55,477 bases of DNA from Janthinobacterium sp. GW456P (GTDB lineage Bacteria > Pseudomonadota > Gammaproteobacteria > Burkholderiales > Burkholderiaceae_D): contig NZ_NEHB01000027.1 in NCBI RefSeq assembly GCF_002127655.1, positions 18,296 to 73,772 of the forward strand, given 5' to 3'. The notes under the pieces were generated by a model. It ran no database searches, was not told the origin of the DNA, and saw nothing but the letters and a program-made list of their open reading frames with translations. Of the stretch, positions 16,995-26,539 are shown one piece after another (within the stretch, counting starts at the first letter, position 1; each line of letters starts with the position of its first letter). Made by a program: the position numbers and the translations under genes.

Positions 16995-19355
16995 TTACCC
17001 TTGTTCACTACTCGCCGCCGGCACCAGGATGTCCCGGTTGCCATTGGATTGCATGGTTGAAACCACCCCGCTCTGCTCCATCTGCTCGAGCAGACGGGCG
17101 GCGCGGTTGTAGCCGATACGCAAATGACGCTGCACCAGCGAAATCGAGGCGCGGCGGTTTTTCAGCACCACCGCCACCGCCTGGTCGTACAGGGCATCGG
17201 CTTCGCCGCCGCCCTCGCCCGGCACGCCGCCTTCGGCGCCGTCGCCTTCCAGGGTGCCGCCTTCGAGGATGCCCTCGATGTAATTCGGTTCGCCCTGCAG
17301 CTTCAGATGGCTGACAACGCGGTGGACTTCATCATCGGACACGAACGCGCCGTGCACGCGCATCGGCAAGCCGGTGCCGGGCGGCATGTACAGCATGTCG
17401 CCCATGCCCAGCAAGGTTTCCGCGCCCATCTGGTCCAGAATGGTGCGCGAATCGATCTTCGACGAGACCTGGAAGGCGATACGCGTGGGAATGTTCGCCT
17501 TGATCAAACCCGTGATCACATCGACAGATGGGCGCTGCGTTGCCAGAATCAAGTGCAGACCGGCGGCGCGCGCCTTTTGCGCGATACGCGCGATCAATTC
17601 CTCGACTTTTTTGCCCACCACCATCATCAAGTCGGCCAGCTCGTCGATGATGATGACGATGGTCGGCAGTTTTTCCAGCGGTTCGGGCGCATCCGGGGTC
17701 AGGCTGAACGGGTTCGGGATCAGTTCTTCGCGCTTTTTCGCGTCGGCAATCTTCGCGTTGTAGCCGGCCAGGTTACGCACGCCCATCTTGCTCATCAGCT
17801 TGTAGCGGCGTTCCATCTCGTTCACGGCCCAGTTCAGCGCGTGGCCGGCCTGGCGCATATCGGTCACCACGGGCGCCAGCAAGTGCGGGATGCCTTCGTA
17901 GACGGACATTTCCAGCATCTTCGGATCGATCAGAATCAGGCGCACGTCGAGCGGGTCGGATTTATACAACAGCGACAGAATCGTCGCATTGATGCCGACC
18001 GACTTGCCGGAACCGGTCGTACCGGCCACCAGCAAGTGCGGCATCTTGGCCAGATCGGCCACGACGGGCTTGCCCGCGATATCCTTGCCCAGCGCGATTG
18101 TCAGGCTGGACACGCCATCGTTATAGACCTTGGAGCCGAGAATTTCAGTCAGGCGCACGATCTGGCGCTTGGTGTTCGGCAATTCCAGAGCCATGTAATT
18201 CTTGCCGGGAATGGTTTCCACCACCCTGATCGAGGTGAGCGACAGCGAACGGGCCAGGTCGCGCGCCAGGCCCACGATCTGGCTGCCCTTCACGCCCGTG
18301 GCCGGCTCGATTTCATAGCGCGTCACGACAGGGCCGGGGTAAGCGGCCACTACCTTGGCATCCACGCCAAAGTCGGACAATTTCTTTTCGATCAGGCGGC
18401 TCGTGAATTCCAGGGTTTCCACCGAGACCGTTTCCACCACGGGCGGCGCCTCGTCGAGCAAGGACAGCGGCGGCAGCTTGCCATCGCCCAGGTTCTCGAA
18501 CAGATGGGCCTGGCGCTCCTTTTCCACGCGCTCGGATTTCACGACAGTCACCACCTGCGGCTCGATTTTCACGGGCGGGGCGGCCACGTGCTTTTCCACA
18601 TGCTTGGCCCGCTCGATGACCACTACTTCGTCGCGACGCACGGCAGCCACTTCGCCCTGGCGGCGGTCTTCGCGGTCCTGGTAGCGCAGCACGAACCAGT
18701 TGACGGCATCTTCGATGGCGCCGCCGATACGTTCTGCCACTTGCAACCAAGAAACGTGGAAGAACAGGCTGAAACCCAGGCCGAACAGCAGCAACAGCAA
18801 TAAAGTCGCGCCGGTAAAGCCGAAGGCCTCCTTACTAGCATGCCCCACCAGCTGGCCCAGCACGCCGCCCGGATCGCGCGGCAGCTGCACGTGCAGGCTT
18901 TTCGCCATGCGCAGGTATTCGAGCCCCATGCTGCCGATCAGCATGATGGAGAAGCCGACGATGCGGATCAGCATCTCGACATGGTGCTCGCGCTCCACCT
19001 CTTCCTCTTCCAGCAGGAAGCGCTTGCTCAGGCGGCGATAGCCATTCCACACGGTGCGCAGCAGCCACACGCACCACCACCAGGCGGAAAAGCCGAAGAT
19101 ATACAGCAGCAGATCGGAAAAGGTCGCACCGAGCTTGCCGCCCAGATTGGCGACCTTGTCGACGTTGGTGGCGTGCGACCAGCCGGGGTCGAGCTTGTTG
19201 AAGCTGGCCAGGATCAATACGAAATACAAGGCAAACGCGGCCAGCGCGAACCAGCGCGCCTCGGACAGCAGCCGCACCAGCCGGTTGGGCAGGGGCCGGC
19301 GTTCGACCGGTTTTCGGGTGTAGCTATTTTGATTGGCCTGGGCTGGTTTAGTCAT
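16995..19355 (-). CDS. ftsK: DNA translocase FtsK
   Basis: A 786-residue septum-anchored DNA pump that clears the chromosome terminus and activates XerCD at dif. Four hydrophobic segments lie within residues 30-200, followed by a charged linker of about 100 residues. The linker is much shorter than in E. coli, as in other betaproteobacteria. The RecA-like motor has Walker [14 protein letters not shown] near residue 450 and Walker [15 protein letters not shown]. The gamma winged helix, which reads KOPS sites, ends the protein ([20 protein letters not shown]). I choose ATG 19355 ([10 protein letters not shown]) over the ORF start at 19505, whose leader is not FtsK-like. It is divergent from trxB. 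Confidence 0.96.
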   Translation of the reverse strand: MTKPAQANQNSYTRKPVERRPLPNRLVRLLSEARWFALAAFALYFVLILASFNKLDPGWSHATNVDKVANLGGKLGATFSDLLLYIFGFSAWWWCVWLLRTVWNGYRRLSKRFLLEEEEVEREHHVEMLIRIVGFSIMLIGSMGLEYLRMAKSLHVQLPRDPGGVLGQLVGHASKEAFGFTGATLLLLLLFGLGFSLFFHVSWLQVAERIGGAIEDAVNWFVLRYQDREDRRQGEVAAVRRDEVVVIERAKHVEKHVAAPPVKIEPQVVTVVKSERVEKERQAHLFENLGDGKLPPLSLLDEAPPVVETVSVETLEFTSRLIEKKLSDFGVDAKVVAAYPGPVVTRYEIEPATGVKGSQIVGLARDLARSLSLTSIRVVETIPGKNYMALELPNTKRQIVRLTEILGSKVYNDGVSSLTIALGKDIAGKPVVADLAKMPHLLVAGTTGSGKSVGINATILSLLYKSDPLDVRLILIDPKMLEMSVYEGIPHLLAPVVTDMRQAGHALNWAVNEMERRYKLMSKMGVRNLAGYNAKIADAKKREELIPNPFSLTPDAPEPLEKLPTIVIIIDELADLMMVVGKKVEELIARIAQKARAAGLHLILATQRPSVDVITGLIKANIPTRIAFQVSSKIDSRTILDQMGAETLLGMGDMLYMPPGTGLPMRVHGAFVSDDEVHRVVSHLKLQGEPNYIEGILEGGTLEGDGAEGGVPGEGGGEADALYDQAVAVVLKNRRASISLVQRHLRIGYNRAARLLEQMEQSGVVSTMQSNGNRDILVPAASSEQG

Positions 19356-19475
19356 TCTGGGAAGCGCTGCAAGGTGAAAAATGTTTCTGAAAGGGAATTT
19401 CCCATAATAAGGAAGTATTCTAAGCCATATATGCCCCGGACGGCCCCACGATTCGTCGCTACAGGCGGCTTGGTC

Positions 19476-19481
19476 TATAAT
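19476..19481 (+). promoter_or_regulatory. Predicted -10 box of trxB
   Basis: A perfect TATAAT lies 90 bases upstream of trxB. The -35 region 18 bases further upstream (TTCGTC, 19452-19457) is weak, so the promoter is probable but may need an activator. Confidence 0.45.
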
Positions 19482-19546
19482 CGAGGATTGCTTGCGCAAG
19501 CGCAATACGCCCTTGTTCTTCGCGCGTATGCCCCCAATTCGGATAG

Positions 19547-20524
<978 letters not shown>

Positions 20525-20531
20525 GCGTCGC

Positions 20532-21206
20532 ATGGCGTCGATGAAAGACTTTGCCGACCTGAAAGTGGTCAGCAAGCAACTCAAGGAGCAGGCCGATGCG
20601 CGCGCCCAGGCTGAGGCCGAGCGTACGCGGCAGGCCAAGGTGCAGGCCGTGGAAAGCAATCTGTTCAAGGCCAGCATCGGCGGCGTCAAGCGCCTGCCCG
20701 AGTCAGACCGCTACGTGCCCAGCCTGCCCAAGACGGGCGCGGCAAGCGTTCAACAGCCGGCGCGCAAGCTGACGCCGGAAGAGGACGATGCGGCCGTGCT
20801 GCGCGAGTCGCTGTCGGACTTGTTCGAGGTCGACCATTACCTGGAAAACGATCCGGCCCTGAACTACGCCCGCCCCGGCGTAGGGCCGGACGTGGTCAAG
20901 AAGATGCGCAAGGGCCACTGGCCCATCCAGGACGAGCTGGACTTGCACGGCTTGCGCCGCGACGAGGCGCGCGATGGCATCGGCGCCTTTCTGAACCAGG
21001 CGACGCGGCGCAAGCTGCGCTGCGTGCGCGTGATCCACGGCCAGGGTTTCGGCTCCAAAGGGCAGGAACCGGTCTTGAAATCGATGGTGCACAGCTGGCT
21101 CGTGCAAAAGGAGGAAGTCATCGCCTTTTGCCAGGCGCGCCGCTCCGAAGGGGGCGATGGCGCACTGGTTGTTTTACTTTCGGCAGCGCTGCAACCCATC
21201 CGCTAG
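20532..21206 (+). CDS. Smr-domain protein (putative nucleic-acid endonuclease)
   Basis: A 224-residue protein whose C-terminal half (about 125-220) is an Smr domain: LDLHGLRRDEARDGIGAF, then RVIHGQGFGSKGQEPVLKSM, with the conserved LDLHG and HGxG motifs. Smr domains in MutS2 and similar small proteins nick DNA or cleave RNA in ribosome rescue. The N-terminal half is charged, with a probable coiled coil (KQLKEQADARAQAEAERTRQ). The start is ATG 20532 because the ribosome site AGGAG overlaps the trxB stop. The 7-base gap indicates cotranscription with trxB. Confidence 0.88.
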   Translation: MASMKDFADLKVVSKQLKEQADARAQAEAERTRQAKVQAVESNLFKASIGGVKRLPESDRYVPSLPKTGAASVQQPARKLTPEEDDAAVLRESLSDLFEVDHYLENDPALNYARPGVGPDVVKKMRKGHWPIQDELDLHGLRRDEARDGIGAFLNQATRRKLRCVRVIHGQGFGSKGQEPVLKSMVHSWLVQKEEVIAFCQARRSEGGDGALVVLLSAALQPIR

Positions 21207-21249
21207 TCCTGGCAGCAAGAACACAATCCAGTAACAGGTTCCGCACTGC

Positions 21250-21283
21250 ACACGGCCCCGTTTGTCACCATTCGGGGCCGTGT
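21250..21283. terminator. Strong hairpin without T tract after the Smr gene
   Basis: ACACGGCCCCG (21250-21260) and CGGGGCCGTGT (21273-21283) form an 11-bp stem with a 12-base loop. It lies 43 bases after the Smr stop and 45 bases before the next start. Confidence 0.5.
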
Positions 21284-21327
21284 CATGTTAACCTGTGACA
21301 ATTATTTCCTGCTCAAGCGCTCCACCC

Positions 21328-21957
21328 ATGATACCACCCCAACTGCCGCCTGGCTCGCTGATCAAGATCATTGAGGTCATCGCCATCCTGGTGGGCGCGT
21401 TTTCCGGCTTCATCGAAGCACGCCGCAAGCGCATGGACCTGGTCGGCGTGTTCGTCGTGGCCTTCATCACGGCATTCGGCGGGGGGACATTGCGCGACAT
21501 CCTGCTCGACAAGCGGCCCCTGTTCTGGGTGTCGCACCAGGAATACGCGATCCTGATCTTCGTGCTGGCCCTGACGGCCGCCCCCCTGATCCAGCATCTG
21601 CGCCAGATCGTCTCCGAACGCCTGATCGTCATCGCCGACGCCATCGGCCTGGGCATGTTCGCCATCGCCGGCGTGGCCGAAGCCATGCGCGCCGGCATGC
21701 CGATCTTTATCGCGTCGATGATGGGGGTGATTACGGGGATTTTCGGCGGCGTGATGCGCGACATCGTCTGCAACGAAGTGCCAATGGTGTTTCGCGACGG
21801 CAAACCCTACGCCATCTGCGCGTTTTTCGGCTGCTGGGCTTATTTATTGCAGATGCACTTCGGCGCCGAGCACGACTTCGCGCTATGGACCAGCGCCAGC
21901 GGCATCACGATCCTGCGCCTGATCTGCTGGAAGTTCGACATGCGGCTGGGGCGCTGA
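21328..21957 (+). CDS. TRIC-like (UPF0126, YicG family) cation channel protein
   Basis: A 209-residue inner-membrane protein with seven hydrophobic segments and the internal duplication typical of the bacterial TRIC family: GAFSGFIEARRKRMDLVGVF with AFGGGTLRDILL in the first half, and GMFAIAGVAEAMRAGMPIFI with GIFGGVMRDIVCNEVPMVF in the second half. The two GGG/GG-x-x-RD-I motifs are the family mark. These proteins conduct potassium or other monovalent cations in vitro; the physiological role is unclear. I choose ATG 21328; a GTG at 21295 would add 11 residues without a ribosome site. Confidence 0.88.
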   Translation: MIPPQLPPGSLIKIIEVIAILVGAFSGFIEARRKRMDLVGVFVVAFITAFGGGTLRDILLDKRPLFWVSHQEYAILIFVLALTAAPLIQHLRQIVSERLIVIADAIGLGMFAIAGVAEAMRAGMPIFIASMMGVITGIFGGVMRDIVCNEVPMVFRDGKPYAICAFFGCWAYLLQMHFGAEHDFALWTSASGITILRLICWKFDMRLGR

Positions 21958-21988
21958 TGCGCAATCCGGCAGCTTTGCTGGCTTAGCA

Positions 21989-22084
21989 GCGTCGGCTTAC
22001 GCGCTGGCGCGCTAACCCGACCTACGCATATCGACGTGCGCCAGGCCGTAGGTCGGATTAGGCTCGAAGAGCCGTAATCCGACG
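21989..22084. repeat. Extragenic palindromic (REP-like) repeat
   Basis: Two related inverted units lie tail to tail. GTCGGCTTACGCGC with GCTAACCCGACCTACG fills 21991-22026. Then GTAGGTCGGATTA with TAATCCGAC fills 22048-22082. The GTAGGTCGGATTA...TAATCCGAC form is a widespread intergenic repeat in proteobacteria. It lies between the convergent TRIC-like and glnB genes and may serve as their terminator. Confidence 0.7.
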
Positions 22085-22101
22085 ACATTGCTGGCCCAGA
22101 C

Positions 22102-22449
<348 letters not shown>

Positions 22450-22481
22450 TTAAAATTGTTGGATTGTGGACAGATGGCTGC

Positions 22482-24098
22482 TTATTCGTAAAATTTCGAC
22501 GTAATGGGATAGCGCCAGTCGCGGCCAAAACCACGGTGCGTGACGCGGATGCCCACCGGCGACTGGCGCCGCTTGTATTCATTGATCTTGATCAGGCGCG
22601 TGACCCGGGCCACATCGGCCGGCGGGTAGCCAGCCTCGATAATTTCGGCGATCGGCCGGTTTTCTTCCATGTACAGCTGCATGATGCCGTCGAGTACGTC
22701 ATATGGCGGCAAGGAATCCTGGTCCAGCTGGTCGGCGCGCAGTTCGGCCGACGGCCCGCGCGTCAGGATGCGCTCGGGAATCACGTCCGACACGCCGTTG
22801 CGGTACGCGCACAGGCGGTACACGAGCGTCTTGGCAATATCCTTGATCACGGCAAAGCCGCCCGCCATGTCGCCGTACAGGGTGCAATAACCGACAGCCA
22901 TCTCGCTCTTGTTGCCCGTCGTCAGCACGATGCTGCCATGCTTGTTCGACAAGGCCATCAGCAGGGTGCCGCGGATGCGCGCCTGGATGTTTTCTTCCGT
23001 CGCGTCTTCCGCCAGTCCGGCGAACTCGTCAGCCAGGGTGGCGCGGAAAGCATCGAAGGTTTGCTTGATCGGAATTTCATCGTAGCGCACATTGAGGCGT
23101 TTTACCATGTCGCGCGAATCGATCCACGAGATATCGGCCGTAAATTGCGACGGCATCATGACGGCGCGCACCTTGTCGGCGCCCAGCGCATCGACGGCGA
23201 TGGCCAGGGTCAGGGCCGAATCGACGCCGCCCGACATGCCGATCAGCACGCCAGGGAAACCGTTCTTGACTATGTAGTCGCGCACGCCCAGCACCAGCGC
23301 CTGGTACACCTGCGCCTCGGTGGTCAATGGCGCGGCCAGCGGCTGCGGCACGGGCGTGGCGCCGTCGAACTCGACCAGTTGCAAGTCTTCCTCGAAGTGG
23401 CGCAGCTGGGCGCAGATCGTGCCGGCCGCATCCATGACGAACGAGTCGCCGTCGAAAATCAGCTCGTCCTGGCCGCCGACCAGGTTGGCATACACCAGGG
23501 CCATGCCTTGCGCGCTGACATTCTTGCGCATGGTTTCATAGCGCAGGTGCTGCTTGTTCATGTGGTAGGGCGAGCCGTTCGGCACCAGCAGCACTTGCGC
23601 GCCGGCCGCGCGGGCGCGCATGGGCGCGTGCTCGAACCACGTGTCTTCACAGATATTGATGCCGAAACGCACGCCTTTCACGCCAAACACGAACGCCTGG
23701 TCCGACGACGTAAAGTAGCGTTTTTCATCAAATACGGTAGTGTTCGGCAAGTCATGCTTGCGGTAGGTGCCCAGCACTTCGCCATTGAGCAGCACGGAGG
23801 CGGCATTGTGGCGCACGCCCTTCTCGTCCTGCAACGGTACGCCCACCACCACGTGCATATCCTTGAACTGGGCCAGGTCGCGGGCCAGCTCGGCAAACGC
23901 TTGCTGCGTTTTTGCGTAGAATGCATTGCGCAGTAATAAGTCCTCGGGTGGATAGCCGACCAGCGACAGTTCCGGCGTCAGCACGATATCGGCGCCCGCC
24001 TCAAAGGCGCGGCGGGAAAGGTCGAAGATCTTGGCACGGTTGCCGGCCAGATCGCCGACCGTACTATTCATTTGAGCAATTGCGACTTTGACTGTCAT
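22482..24098 (-). CDS. nadE: Glutamine-dependent NAD+ synthetase NadE
   Basis: Amidates nicotinic acid adenine dinucleotide to NAD+ using glutamine, 538 residues. The N-terminal nitrilase-type glutaminase domain (1-260) shows the Glu in LTPELSLVGYPPEDLL, the Lys in YRKHDLPN and the Cys in INICEDTWFEHAP. The C-terminal synthetase domain has the ATP P-loop IGMSGGVDSALTLAIA and TGNKSEMAVGY. I choose ATG 24098 (MTVKVAIAQMN), the family start, since the ORF start at 24179 would overlap the divergent gene. It is probably in one transcript with glnB. Confidence 0.96.
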   Translation of the reverse strand: MTVKVAIAQMNSTVGDLAGNRAKIFDLSRRAFEAGADIVLTPELSLVGYPPEDLLLRNAFYAKTQQAFAELARDLAQFKDMHVVVGVPLQDEKGVRHNAASVLLNGEVLGTYRKHDLPNTTVFDEKRYFTSSDQAFVFGVKGVRFGINICEDTWFEHAPMRARAAGAQVLLVPNGSPYHMNKQHLRYETMRKNVSAQGMALVYANLVGGQDELIFDGDSFVMDAAGTICAQLRHFEEDLQLVEFDGATPVPQPLAAPLTTEAQVYQALVLGVRDYIVKNGFPGVLIGMSGGVDSALTLAIAVDALGADKVRAVMMPSQFTADISWIDSRDMVKRLNVRYDEIPIKQTFDAFRATLADEFAGLAEDATEENIQARIRGTLLMALSNKHGSIVLTTGNKSEMAVGYCTLYGDMAGGFAVIKDIAKTLVYRLCAYRNGVSDVIPERILTRGPSAELRADQLDQDSLPPYDVLDGIMQLYMEENRPIAEIIEAGYPPADVARVTRLIKINEYKRRQSPVGIRVTHRGFGRDWRYPITSKFYE

Positions 24099-24171
24099 GA
24101 TGATGGATATTTTCGTTCTATTAAACAAGACAGGGGCGCGCAGGCCGACGGCGGCGCCCCGAGAGTGATGA

Positions 24172-25320
24172 ATGCACACTACAACAATGAATTATCGCAC
24201 GGCTATCGTCACTACCCTGGCGGAAATTGGCGAAGCGGCCTGGTCTGAACTGCTGGCGCGCCAGGCGGATAGCAATCCCTTCCTCTCGTATGCCTTTTTG
24301 CACGCGCTGCATGAGTCCGGCTGCGCCAGCGCGGACACGGGCTGGCAACCGAATTACCTGGTGCTGTGGCAAGGCAAGACGCTGGCCGCCGCCCTGCCCC
24401 TGTACTTGAAAATGCACTCGTATGGCGAATACGTGTTCGACTGGGCCTGGGCTGATGCCTATCAGCAGCATGGCCTCGAATATTATCCGAAACTGTTGTC
24501 CGCCATTCCCTTTACGCCCGTCAGCGGCACGCGCCTGCTGGCCCGCGATGGCGAAGCGCGCGCCGCCCTGCTGGGCTTCCTGCAGGCGCAGCAGCAAGCC
24601 AGCGAGGTCTCGTCCTGCCACATCCTGTTCCCGCCGGAAAGCGAGGCGCGCCAGCTGGCCGAGGCCGGCTACCTGATGCGTAGCGGCGTGCAGTTTCACT
24701 GGCTCAATCCCGGCTATACCGATTTCGAGCAATTTCTCGCCACCCTGGAACACAAGAAACGCAAGAATATCCGCGCCGAGCGGCGCAAGGTGCGGGAAGC
24801 GGGCGTGACCCTGCGCCAGGTGCGCGGCACGGAAGCGACAGACGCGGACTGGAAACTGTTCCACCGCTGCTACAGCAATACCTATGCGGAACACCGCTCC
24901 TCGCCCTATTTGTCGCTGGACTTCTTCCGCCGCATCGGTGCCAGCATGCCGCAGAACATTTTATTGGTGATCGCCGAGCGCGAAGACCGGGCTATCGCCG
25001 CCTCGCTGCTGATCCACACAAACGACACCCTGTATGGCCGCTACTGGGGCGCGCTCGAGCACGTGCCCTGTCTGCACTTCGAGACGGCCTACTACCAGCC
25101 GCTGGAATTTTGCATCGCCAACGGCATCACCACCTTCGAAGGCGGCGCGCAGGGCGAGCACAAGATGGCGCGCGGCTTCCTGCCGCAAAAGACCTGGTCC
25201 GCCCACTGGCTGGCGCACCCGGCCTTTGCCGACGCCGTGCAGCGCTTCCTCGAGCGCGAACGGGGCGGCATCGACGCCTACCTCGATGAATTGAACGAGC
25301 ACAGTCCGTTTCGCGCATAA
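24172..25320 (+). CDS. FemAB-like / GNAT-fold protein (PF04339 family)
   Basis: A 382-residue protein of the PF04339 (DUF482) family, predicted to have the double GNAT fold of peptidoglycan peptidyltransferases. Typical stretches are FLSYAFLHALHESGC near residue 38, EYVFDWAWADAYQQHGLEYY near 86, HKKRKNIRAERRKVREAGV near 197 and TFEGGAQGEHKMARGF near 330. No signal peptide or membrane segment. Acyl donor and acceptor are unknown. The start at 24172 and the nadE start are 73 bases apart and divergent. Confidence 0.85.
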   Translation: MHTTTMNYRTAIVTTLAEIGEAAWSELLARQADSNPFLSYAFLHALHESGCASADTGWQPNYLVLWQGKTLAAALPLYLKMHSYGEYVFDWAWADAYQQHGLEYYPKLLSAIPFTPVSGTRLLARDGEARAALLGFLQAQQQASEVSSCHILFPPESEARQLAEAGYLMRSGVQFHWLNPGYTDFEQFLATLEHKKRKNIRAERRKVREAGVTLRQVRGTEATDADWKLFHRCYSNTYAEHRSSPYLSLDFFRRIGASMPQNILLVIAEREDRAIAASLLIHTNDTLYGRYWGALEHVPCLHFETAYYQPLEFCIANGITTFEGGAQGEHKMARGFLPQKTWSAHWLAHPAFADAVQRFLERERGGIDAYLDELNEHSPFRA

Positions 25321-25321
25321 A

Positions 25322-25360
25322 AAAACGCTCCCGGCCATACCTGGCGGGGAGCGTTCTTTT
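25322..25360. terminator. Bidirectional intrinsic terminator
   Basis: AACGCTCCC (25324-25332) and GGGAGCGTT (25347-25355) form the stem. It is flanked by A6 on the left and CTTTT on the right, so it serves both the FemAB-like gene and the convergent ppa. Confidence 0.85.
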
Positions 25361-25371
25361 AACAGCTGCTG

Positions 25372-25914
25372 TTAGGCTTTTGCGGCATCGGCCTTGTAGG
25401 CGGCGACGCCGCCCAGGATTTCTTCCTTGGCCACTTCAGGGCCATACCAGCCGTCGATCTTGACCCATTTGCCTTTTTCCAGATCTTTGTAGTGCTCAAA
25501 GAAATGCTGGATCTGGCGCAAACGCAGTTCGTTCAAGTCTTCCGGCTTTTGCCAGTGGCTGTAGATCGACAGGACCTTGTCGACTGGCACGGCCAGCACT
25601 TTCGCGTCTTCGCCCGACTCGTCGGTCATTTTCAGCACGCCGATAGGACGGCAGCGCACGACCACGCCCGGGATCAGCGGGAATGGGGTGATAACCAGCA
25701 CGTCCACCGGGTCGCCGTCCGGCGACAGGGTGTTCGGCACGTAGCCGTAGTTGCACGGGTAATGCATGGCGGTACCCATGAAGCGATCGACGAAGATCGC
25801 GCCGCTTTCCTTGTCGACTTCGTACTTGATCGGATCGGCATTCATCGGGATTTCGATGACGACGTTGAAATCGTTCGGCAGGTCGCGGCCGGAAGAGACG
25901 TTATTCAAACTCAT
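25372..25914 (-). CDS. ppa: Inorganic pyrophosphatase Ppa
   Basis: Hydrolyses pyrophosphate to drive biosynthesis; a 180-residue family I soluble enzyme. The active-site signature reads [10 protein letters not shown] with its three metal-binding aspartates, preceded by [14 protein letters not shown] and [13 protein letters not shown]. The start ATG 25914 (MSLNNV) has GAGGAA upstream. The longer ORF to 26055 would add an unrelated leader that crosses the predicted promoter (TATAAT at 25957-25952, minus strand). Confidence 0.96.
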   Translation of the reverse strand: MSLNNVSSGRDLPNDFNVVIEIPMNADPIKYEVDKESGAIFVDRFMGTAMHYPCNYGYVPNTLSPDGDPVDVLVITPFPLIPGVVVRCRPIGVLKMTDESGEDAKVLAVPVDKVLSIYSHWQKPEDLNELRLRQIQHFFEHYKDLEKGKWVKIDGWYGPEVAKEEILGGVAAYKADAAKA

Positions 25915-26539
25915 GGGGTTCCTCATTAGCGGGTGGTGTTTTAACCGCGCAATTATAGCGAAGTACAGGCAGCTTGTGCGATGCAGCAGCGGCCCGCCGG
26001 CGTTTTGCGCGTCCTGCCAGCAACAGTGGCCAGCACGGCCGTCCGGCACGCGCAAGTTGCTGCCGAGAGAATAAACAAGCCATTGGGAATAATAAGCAGA
26101 AACACTTAAGTATTACTACGGTCAGCCCCGAGTTAATACCTGAAATATCGTCATATTTTCATTTCAATATCACCATACAGTAGACATGGTTATCATAAGC
26201 GGCATTGTATTTATTGCAGCAAGTTATAACAACTGTTTCAGTCTTATTCTTCCCGAATTGCCTGCGCGCGATGACGCGGCCGTCTCAACACCCATGGTCA
26301 TCAAGCCTCCCAGCCCCGCAAGTCCCTCATCCAGCATAATCTTTGCGCTTATTTGAAGCATTTATTTGATTCAAATGACGGCCTCGCCAAAAAATGGCGC
26401 GACCAGAAGACAATCATCGATTCTGATAAACTGTCATATTCTGGTGATTCCAAACTTTGTATATTCTGCAATCGACGCCTTCCCTGAATTCAATATGGCG
26501 CTTTCAACGCGCCACCGATAAATCCTTGCAAAAAGGAAT
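25915..26539. other. Long intergenic region upstream of ppa and the glucose dehydrogenase gene
   Basis: No credible gene in 625 bases. It holds the ppa -10 box TATAAT (25957-25952, minus strand) 38 bases before the ppa start. The right-hand 450 bases are much more AT-rich than the genes around and contain a perfect palindrome ATTTGA-T-TCAAAT (26364-26376). The palindrome is nested in a larger ATTTGAA / TTCAAAT repeat about 165 bases upstream of the dehydrogenase, a plausible operator. Confidence 0.6.
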
